NCBI GenBank assembly: GCA_009760855.2
Contig: WPIO01000147.1
Coordinates: 607,001 to 671,000, forward strand
Origin: Cristatella mucedo
Lineage: Eukaryota > Bryozoa > Phylactolaemata > Cristatellidae
Direction of reading: 5' to 3'
DNA: 64,000 bases
Part shown: piece after piece, positions 58,194 to 64,000 of the stretch
Position numbering within the stretch: the first letter of the stretch is position 1
How the letters are laid out: the number at the start of each line of letters is the position of its first letter
Program-made: the position numbers and the translations under genes
The notes under the pieces: model-generated
What the model saw: only the letters and a program-made list of their open reading frames with translations
Database searches by the model: none
What the model was told of the DNA's origin: nothing

Positions 58194-58655
58194 TTCTATA
58201 GGCCCCACCCTTCGACCGTTCCGGAAGGCATACTCGAATGGCACATGAGAGTTTCGGTTAGCGGCCCTTATGATTTCCACCTGATGTTTGGAGATAGCAT
58301 GAGCACACAACCCGAAAGACGCTCAGAGTCCAACAACCACACACGGTTCTCGTATTTCGTGTCGAATGCCACTAAGAAAATTAACAGTACCACAGTGTAA
58401 GCAGTACGGTGTCTCTCTTACAATCGTCAGATCTGTTGACATTGCACCCAGTTATGCTTTGGAACTAGTGAATGTGCACTGGACCGGGTCTTTCTGCAAG
58501 CACAGACAGAATAAAAGAAGGAAAGAAGGAAGTCGGATGATTTTGGGTGGACTGACAGCACAAGACAGCACGGGCAGCCGACGGGAAGACAGGAGTGGTC
58601 GCCCTCTGGCCGATGCTAAACCCTTGAATTTCACGTGTCTGTAACCGGAAGCCTG

Positions 58656-58815
58656 CCCGTGGGGTAAGCCCACGACTGCAGTGCTCGAATTTCTCGACTC
58701 AGGTCATACGTTCGAATCCTACAGCAGGCTATCCTTAATTGCCACTACTAGTGGCAGTGATAGCCGTAAAAGCTCTACTGCCACTACATTCATTGAGCTG
58801 TTTGATCAGCTGACC
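58656..58815 (+). mobile_element. SINE family 2
   Basis: GTGGGGTAAGCCCACGACTG (head), GTCATACGTTCGAATCC (B box), then TTAATTGCCACTACTAGTGG, CAGTGATAGCCGTAAAAGCT and CTACTGCCACTACATTCATT, ending GAGCTGTTTGATCAGCTGA. Confidence 0.78.
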
Positions 58816-59510
58816 TTCACTTTACTTTACCCACGGCAAAAATAATTTCTGCTCAAGATCGAGCAGTATAACATGGCAGAGTTTAGGAATCCTGCAAATA
58901 CGTGCATTGACTGCAACACGATGCATACAAAAAATCGAATCTCTAAATATTCCTTAGAAACCGGCCCCTATGCTGTGGGACACGTGCATTTTTTTGTAGG
59001 CTAATTTTGATTATCTCTTTGGGTGATGTTTGTCCACTAAATGTGTTGCATCATAATGCAAACAAACTGTACCAATCTACACCACTTAGTGGTATAAGCC
59101 GCAAAAAAAGTTTCGAATTTGACGTATCGCGACCAAGATGATTTCGGGTAGCCAGCTGCCCTAAAGTCACAAGAAATTCATACCGACACATCAGGTGGCA
59201 TCGTTCGTGTGGGCTACGGGTCTTTGAGGATGCTGCGAGCATGGAGATGCATAGCCGACCGCTGAAATGTTTCAGCTGACGATGTCAAAGTACAAGTAAA
59301 CCAAATTAAGGCCTCTCTGATTGGTGTAGCTGAACTCGAAGGCCGGTGAGCTTTGAGCCAGATACCGCGGCACCACCACTGTGGAGGCACAACTTCGACC
59401 AGCTGCTTTTTTCTTGGTGAAAAGACGACCTACGGATAGTCACATTTCTTTCATGGCCCCTCCATTGAAACTCGCACTTCTCGGGACGGCCCGATTGCAA
59501 TAGTAAATTA

Positions 59511-59560
59511 AATAAAATAGTAAAATAAAAATAAATAAAATAGTAAAATAAAATAAAAAC
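59511..59560. repeat. A-rich AAATAAAATAGT repeat
   Basis: Two copies of TAAATAAAATAGTAAAATAA in tandem, with A-rich ends. Confidence 0.85.
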
Positions 59561-59857
59561 CTCACACGTTCGAGTTCCTGTCGATCGCCTTCTAAGTTTG
59601 AGAATCTCAGCACACCACATCACGTTGGTGCCACTTCTGCCGAGCACGAAGATCCACTGCTCCCTCCGACAATCGACCAGATTCGGGGTAAAAAGAGTCC
59701 ACTCCCACCGTCAGCTTACCGAGCTGGGCTCGCACACTGGCCTGGCACCAAGCAAGCGATGTCCAGCGGCAGGTGGACCGTTGGCACTGAATGCTGCTGC
59801 ACCAACGTGTCAGACCGATCAGATGGCACCACCAGCATTGCTGCTGCAGGGTGCTGC

Positions 59858-59937
59858 TGCATCCCATGCCATCCCATGCCATGCATCCCATGCCATGCAT
59901 CCCATGCCATCCCATGCCATGCATCCCATGCCATGGA
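59858..59937. repeat. CATCC/CATGC pentanucleotide satellite
   Basis: CATCCCATGC and CATGCCATGC phrases alternate with a 15/20-base higher-order pattern over 80 bases, about 110 bases inside the intron from the exon 3 donor. All three frames on both strands become open here. Confidence 0.93.
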
Positions 59938-60047
59938 CACGTGAACGAATACTGGGGCAACCGAGACGCCCCCCCCCTTGCTCTGTCACACAAGGGCATG
60001 CACGGCTGCTGCCTCTGTGACGGACAAGAGAAGCGGAGACCTCGTAC

Positions 60048-60154
60048 CTTGTAGAAACTGTCCATACTGACCAAGCTCACCCACTGGACGTCGAGAGCCT
60101 CGATGATCTTGTTTGCAACCATCGTCTTCCCTGATGCGCTGCCTCCGCATATGC
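60048..60154 (-). CDS. UCKL1: UCKL1 exon 3: P-loop (Walker A) of the uridine kinase domain
   Basis: This exon encodes residues 62-97. [10 protein letters not shown] forms the nucleotide-binding P-loop (lysine 71, threonine 72). The stretch [20 protein letters not shown] ends in the DSFYK motif, whose aspartate lies in the nucleoside-binding/catalytic site of uridine-cytidine kinases. The acceptor is TTGCAG and the donor AAG|GTACGA; the exon ends in phase 0. Confidence 0.97.
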
Positions 60155-60448
60155 CTGCAACGGTGGCGGCAGGTGGAAGAAGGATGCTCCACTGAAGCAG
60201 CCACCTTTTTTCGAGCAACCACAAATGTGCAGCGTGTGTTCGGCAGAAACACCTCGAGCCAGACATGGCACTGCCACAGCAAAAAGAAACGACTGATAAG
60301 TACACTGTCGCTAGAACAGCAGCAGTTGGCACGAGGTCAAAATCGACAACATCGAATTAGCATCAAAAACGGGTATATTAGCATCAAAAACGTGCAAAAT
60401 GCTCTCGTCGACTTCGAGGCAGAGCTTTGGCCTCTCTGCTAGACTTAC
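60155..60448 (-). other. UCKL1: UCKL1 intron 2
   Basis: 294 bases, donor GTAAGT, acceptor TTGCAG. It has no repeats apart from a direct duplication TTAGCATCAAAAACG at about 60357-60393. Confidence 0.92.
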
Positions 60449-60562
60449 CGATGACGAATGCCTCTTTGAGCTCGCCTTTCACGTCGTACCAAGGTGGACG
60501 GCCAGCCGTGTAGATAGTACGCTGCCCACGTCGCAAAACGCTAGCCGTGCCAGTGCTTGTCA
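60449..60562 (-). CDS. UCKL1: UCKL1 exon 2: linker and RTIYTAGRPPWY motif
   Basis: This exon encodes residues 24-62, with both edges splitting codons. It holds RTIYTAGRPPWYD followed by KEAFVIG, the signature just before the kinase P-loop in UCKL1. The acceptor is CTCATTCTAG after a pyrimidine-containing stretch, and the donor is CG|GTAAGT. The acceptor choice is slightly uncertain because the residues before the signature (TSTGTASVLRRGQ) are poorly conserved in the family. Confidence 0.93.
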
Positions 60563-61026
60563 CTAGAATGAGGTGCAACACGGTCTCTCTTATCAGCATA
60601 GCCTCTCTTTCTCTTCTCTTCTCTTCTCTTTCTCTCTCCTCTCTCTTCTCTCTATTAACTATCTCTCATAAATCCTTAACTTTCTACCTTCCTCTTCTTC
60701 CTCTCCATATCCACCTCATCTGAATGTATGTCTGAGGCCTGGGTCTGACCACGGTCACCCTCACCCCTCCCGGCGGCCCTCCTCTCTACCATATTCCCAT
60801 CTCCTATTCCTTCTTTGCTCTACCTCTCTCCTCAACTCCACTCATATCTCTCCTTTCCCCTTTCTGCTGCTTTCCCTCTCACTCTCTCCTCAGCTTCCCT
60901 CTCTCTGCCTGCCCCTTCTCCTCCCCTCCTCCCATTTCTCCTCTCAAACATTCCCCCCATTTCTCTCCCCCTTCTCTCCCTTCCCACTCCCCTCCTTTCC
61001 ATGTCCCGGCTTTTCCACTGACTTAC
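60563..61026 (-). other. UCKL1: UCKL1 intron 1, mostly purine-rich on the transcribed strand
   Basis: 464 bases. The + strand is almost entirely pyrimidine at 60603-60656 (TCTCTTCTCT repeats) and 60775-61015 (CT-rich with C-runs), so the transcript is a long purine tract between a strong donor and an ordinary acceptor. The 60815-61021 open frame is a by-product of this bias. Confidence 0.8.
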
Positions 61027-61096
61027 CTGCTGACAAGCTCAGCGTCCGTAGCCTGCTGCTTTTCAACGGAGACTGCGACTTGGTAGCCGGCCCCAT
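61027..61096 (-). CDS. UCKL1: UCKL1 exon 1: start codon and basic N-terminus
   Basis: This exon encodes residues 1-23 plus one base of codon 24. The ATG at 61096-61094 has a strong start context (G at -3, G at +4) and an in-frame TAA two codons upstream, so no longer N-terminus is possible without splicing. The peptide is short, basic and serine-rich (MGPATKSQSPLKSSRLR...), like the disordered leader of other UCKL1 proteins. The exon ends at a textbook donor, CAG|GTAAGT, in phase 1, which exactly fits the acceptor of exon 2. A possible acceptor (TTGTAG) lies 9 bases upstream of the ATG, so an untranslated 5' exon may lie further up. The assignment rests on start context, donor quality and phase, not on strong homology. 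Confidence 0.7.
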
Positions 61097-62849
61097 TTCT
61101 TAAGCTACAAGCATCAAATTATGCAGTGCATCAATGCTAAACCTGCTTGTCAACATCACATCTGCAATTCGAGGGGGGACGGCCAACGTCAGTTAACTCG
61201 CACGCCCCCCAAAAAAAAGTACCAGATCAGGATGTCGGACACCTGGTAATGAAGTGTGCTACCCTCACCCCAGCATAATATTACTGCAAGCACACTAGAG
61301 ATGGGCTAGTGACAGTCGTGGCTCGAATTTGCCAAGTCATAAGTCAAAGCTGACCGCCAGGAAGTCCCTCCCTCTGAATGTAAGGCGTTGGAATCACGAA
61401 ACACAAAGTAGCAGGGCGTGTGCTCTGCGTAAGCACGTCTTGCGATGTACCGGTCACTCCCATACTAGCGCCTCCTCAAGCGACCAACGAGCGAAGCAGC
61501 GCAAAATGCTCTGAGTCTGGAGAAGGTTCATACGACCGATCCTAGTGCTACCGGCATAAGTGAAGACTTCGGTGGCAAATGACCCCCCAATGGCAACCAG
61601 TTGGGATGCAGCAGCTGCCTTCCTCCCCCCTCTAGGTTAAATGGTGTTTGTGAGCCTTAATGCAGCTGGGCCTTCATTTCTTCGTTCGTGTCAATCTGAC
61701 ACATCGGCAGCACTAGAAGAACTAGGCTGACTAATTGCCTCACAAGGGCCCACCGAAACGAATTGAAATTTGGAGGCTGAAAATGGGAAGCTGTCCCAGC
61801 TACCAGCCTCGTCCACACAACCCTGAGTAGCTAAGAAGACAGGGGCCAAGGGGTACGGAATTAATTATACCATTCGTCAGAGGGCAGGCAGGCACCAGCG
61901 TCGATCCACCTAGCACCGAATGGGTCACGGTCACAGAGGCCTGAACCGACTCGAGTTTGTGCCGATCCGGAGCTGTCTAATGGGGTAACGAGCCGTATTA
62001 TGTCTGCATAACGTTTCCAGTGTGTTTATAGTGAACGTGTCTTGAGTGTGAGCGCACGTGCACCTGTCTGTGACACCACAGAAGCCACGAAAACCAAGGG
62101 GTCGCTGCACGGGTGGCTTTTATAAGGCATGCTTACCGACTAAGTTGCTTTTGCAAGCTCACATTAGCTAAACAACTTTAACCTCAGGAAGCGAATAAAA
62201 GTGAGCTGCACAGCTGAGTCAGGAGAGCAGCCAGGGAATTAAGCAGCCCAGTAAAACCAATATGCAGAGGCTGGAAATGCTTTGATATGCAGAAAGAGAG
62301 ATGGCTCTAATTGCATAAAGAGCTCCACCATCCAGCAAGAATTTGCTGGAAGTGTATTTGTAGGTCAGCAGCCTAGCCATGTAAAGAAGCCTCGACTTTG
62401 GATAGCCCTAGCTAGGGGAAATATGATGGATAGACCTAGCTAGGGGAAATATGAAGAGTCTGCCAGGTTGATTCGAGTTCCTCTGGGCCCATGCGCTCCA
62501 AGCAGCAGCGCGCTAGGCGCCCAAATTCGGGACACAGCGCCTTGTGGCACGCGACATTCGAATCGAGGCTCCGGGTGCTCATTGTGCTGACAGCATCGTG
62601 CCACGCCTGCTGAGTTAAGTCTCCCGCTTCGCAGCCACACAAGCAGACGGTAGAAACCGTTGCCTGTGTAAGCGAATGCATTGCAGATCAATGCGACTTG
62701 CTTGCATTGACCCAGCTTTGTTCGCCTCCATGGCCCAGCCAGACCTGGCGACCAAGCATCCAACCATGGCAATCAGCAGTGAAGACGAATGCTTAAGCAG
62801 CAGCACCTTATGCCATTTCACACCACGGCAACAAGTTACTGCACAGAAA

Positions 62850-63000
62850 GACCTGTGCATGCCATCCCTAACCATATTATTCTTGTTGTTTATTCAGCAT
62901 GCTACCTCTTTATTTTACCTCTTTTATTCGATCGTGCTTCCTTTGCAGCAAATGTGAAGTGCGTAGAACGAGATAGAGTTCCCTTTCCTAAAGGAGCTAT
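62850..63000 (+). mobile_element. LINE 3' end, tail type A
   Basis: GTGCATGCCATCCCTAACCA, TTCTTGTTGTTTATTCAGCA, CGTGCTTCCTTTGCAGCAAA, then GTGCGTAGAACGAGATAGAG. Confidence 0.7.
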
Positions 63001-63125
63001 GGTGGCTTCCTGTCGATTAGCCTAAGGGTAAGGCGATGGTGCTCACACACTTGACAACCCAGGCTCGAGTCCTGCAAAGGCAATTCCTCATTGCCCACTG
63101 CACTGCTAAATTTGCTAACCTCGTT
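63001..63125 (+). mobile_element. Possible SINE head (tRNA-like)
   Basis: GATTAGCCTAAGGGTAAGGC (A-box-like) and CCCAGGCTCGAGTCC (B box) at tRNA-like spacing, followed by CAATTCCTCATTGCCCACTG. The body does not match family 2 well, so the family is uncertain. Confidence 0.5.
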
Positions 63126-63785
63126 GTTGTTAGCAAATACAAGGCAATGCTTACATATGCCCCGCCACAGCTTAGCTCCTTCACACCTAGGTAAGTTGCT
63201 TGTGAGGGGTCTTAAACAGCGGTAGCAGCCTGGTCCTTTAACCGGACCCGGAAGGGGGTTTTAGCGCCCCTCAGACCCCCTTCACTCTTTTGTCTCGGTC
63301 GTTTCGCCGACTTGTATTAATCGGGCTATTGCAGTGTCAGCAACGGTTGGGAAAGCAGCCTGAAGCAAATGATCTGGCATACCAAACTTGCCCTAAGAAC
63401 AAACAGCACAGTAAAGCCAACGGCAGCAAGGTCAAACGTGGATGATGCAAACATACACTCACCCCTAGACAGCATACTAAGATGATCGATAGCTCACGCT
63501 AGAATAAGAGAGAGCCCATGTTAGACTGATGTGAGATGGCTCATACTACAATTAGTGCAAGAGAAAAAAGAAACAACGAAGTGAGAAAGAGAGTGGGTAC
63601 ATTCGAAAAAGAAAAAGAAAGGGCACACTAAAAAGAGAAAACGTACATGAGAAAGAGAAAATGCACAAGAGAAAGAGAGAAAATAAAGTGAGAGGAGGCA
63701 AGAAAGAGTAAGAGGGTGTGGCAGGGAGGTGAGGAGATGGGGAGCAAACTAGAGAGAGAGCCAGAACAATAAACAGAGTAAAAAG

Positions 63786-63909
63786 GGCTGTGTGTGTGTG
63801 TGCGCGCGTATGTGTGTGTGTGCGTGCATGTGTGTGTGTGCACGTGTGTGTGTGTGTGTGCACGTGTGTGTGTGTGTGTGGGTGGGTAGAGAGAGAGAGA
63901 GAGAGGGGG

Positions 63910-63953
<44 letters not shown>
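63786..63953. repeat. (GT)n followed by (AG)n
   Basis: Interrupted GT repeats to 63879, then AG repeats with a G-run to 63953. They open long threonine/histidine or arginine/glutamate frames that are not genes. Confidence 0.96.
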
Positions 63954-63956
<3 letters not shown>

Positions 63957-64000
63957 AGAAAGTGTGGCATAGAGTAATAGTGAGAGATCAAGGCAGGCGG

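Larger units (their letters stand above)
55024..60047 (-). other. UCKL1: UCKL1 intron 3 (5.0 kb)
   Basis: It contains an AC microsatellite (56010), LINE tails (57015, 57440), the SPIN-like element (58007), a SINE (58656), an A-rich tract (59511) and a CATCC/CATGC repeat (59858). Nothing recognisable in 55030-56000, 56090-57010, 57700-58000, 58200-58650 and 58820-59500. The GC-rich part 56190-56930 has several overlapping open frames on both strands without a protein I recognise. Confidence 0.9.
61097..64000. other. 5' flank of UCKL1 (or an unseen first intron)
   Basis: I see no exon with convincing coding content here. It contains a 27-bp direct repeat (62401-62453, CCTAGCTAGGGGAAATATGA), a LINE tail (62850), a SINE-like piece (63001) and purine/GT tracts (63550-63955). 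The promoter and any untranslated first exon of UCKL1 should lie here or beyond the right edge; I cannot point to a TATA box or CpG island that decides it. Confidence 0.6.

Noticed and set aside
59607-60332. 241-codon minus frame taken as one gene
   Set aside because: Only the part 60048-60154 is coding (UCKL1 exon 3). The rest is intron read-through, including the CATCC repeat translated as MHGMGWHGM-type peptide.
63552-63991. Histidine/threonine-rich minus frames
   Set aside because: Products of the GT and AG microsatellites.

Overview
The window is genomic DNA from a metazoan, most probably an invertebrate. Almost all of it is one split gene on the minus strand. Fourteen short exons with GT/AG borders and matching phases join into a 539-residue uridine-cytidine kinase-like 1 (UCKL1) protein. 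The start codon is at 61096-61094 and the first in-frame stop at 105-103. The locus spans about 61 kb but holds only 1,620 coding bases. The protein follows vertebrate UCKL1 block by block (P-loop uridine kinase, then a uracil phosphoribosyltransferase-like domain), but it is too divergent around exon 8 and at both ends to be a vertebrate protein. The species cannot be named from this window.

Layout along the + strand, which runs from the gene's 3' end to its 5' end: exons 14 and 13 (103-453); intron 12 with SINEs and a hairpin minisatellite; exon 12 (3264-3429); a 15.8-kb intron 11; exon 11 (19254-19376); a 14.7-kb intron 10 with the best preserved LINE; exon 10 (34068-34130); intron 9 with a second LINE and two transposon-like relics; exons 9, 8 and 7 (40617-44460); intron 6 with a LINE and a DNA-transposon relic; exons 6, 5 and 4 (52804-55023); intron 3 with a SPIN-like hAT miniature element; exons 3, 2 and 1 (60048-61096); then 2.9 kb of 5' flank.

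The introns are full of decayed mobile DNA. At least a dozen fragments belong to L2/CR1-type LINEs (endonuclease and reverse transcriptase remnants on both strands) that end in one of two 3' tails. One tRNA-headed SINE family carries a tail like the LINE's. A second tRNA-headed SINE family has its own body. There are also long AG/TC, AC/GT, AT and TGTC microsatellites, two minisatellites and three perfect long hairpins.

The most interesting observation is a 187-bp element at 58007-58193. Its ends and interior look like the horizontally transferred SPIN family of hAT transposons, and it has a near-perfect 8-bp target duplication. I found no bacterial-type system, CRISPR array or rRNA, and no second intact protein-coding gene.
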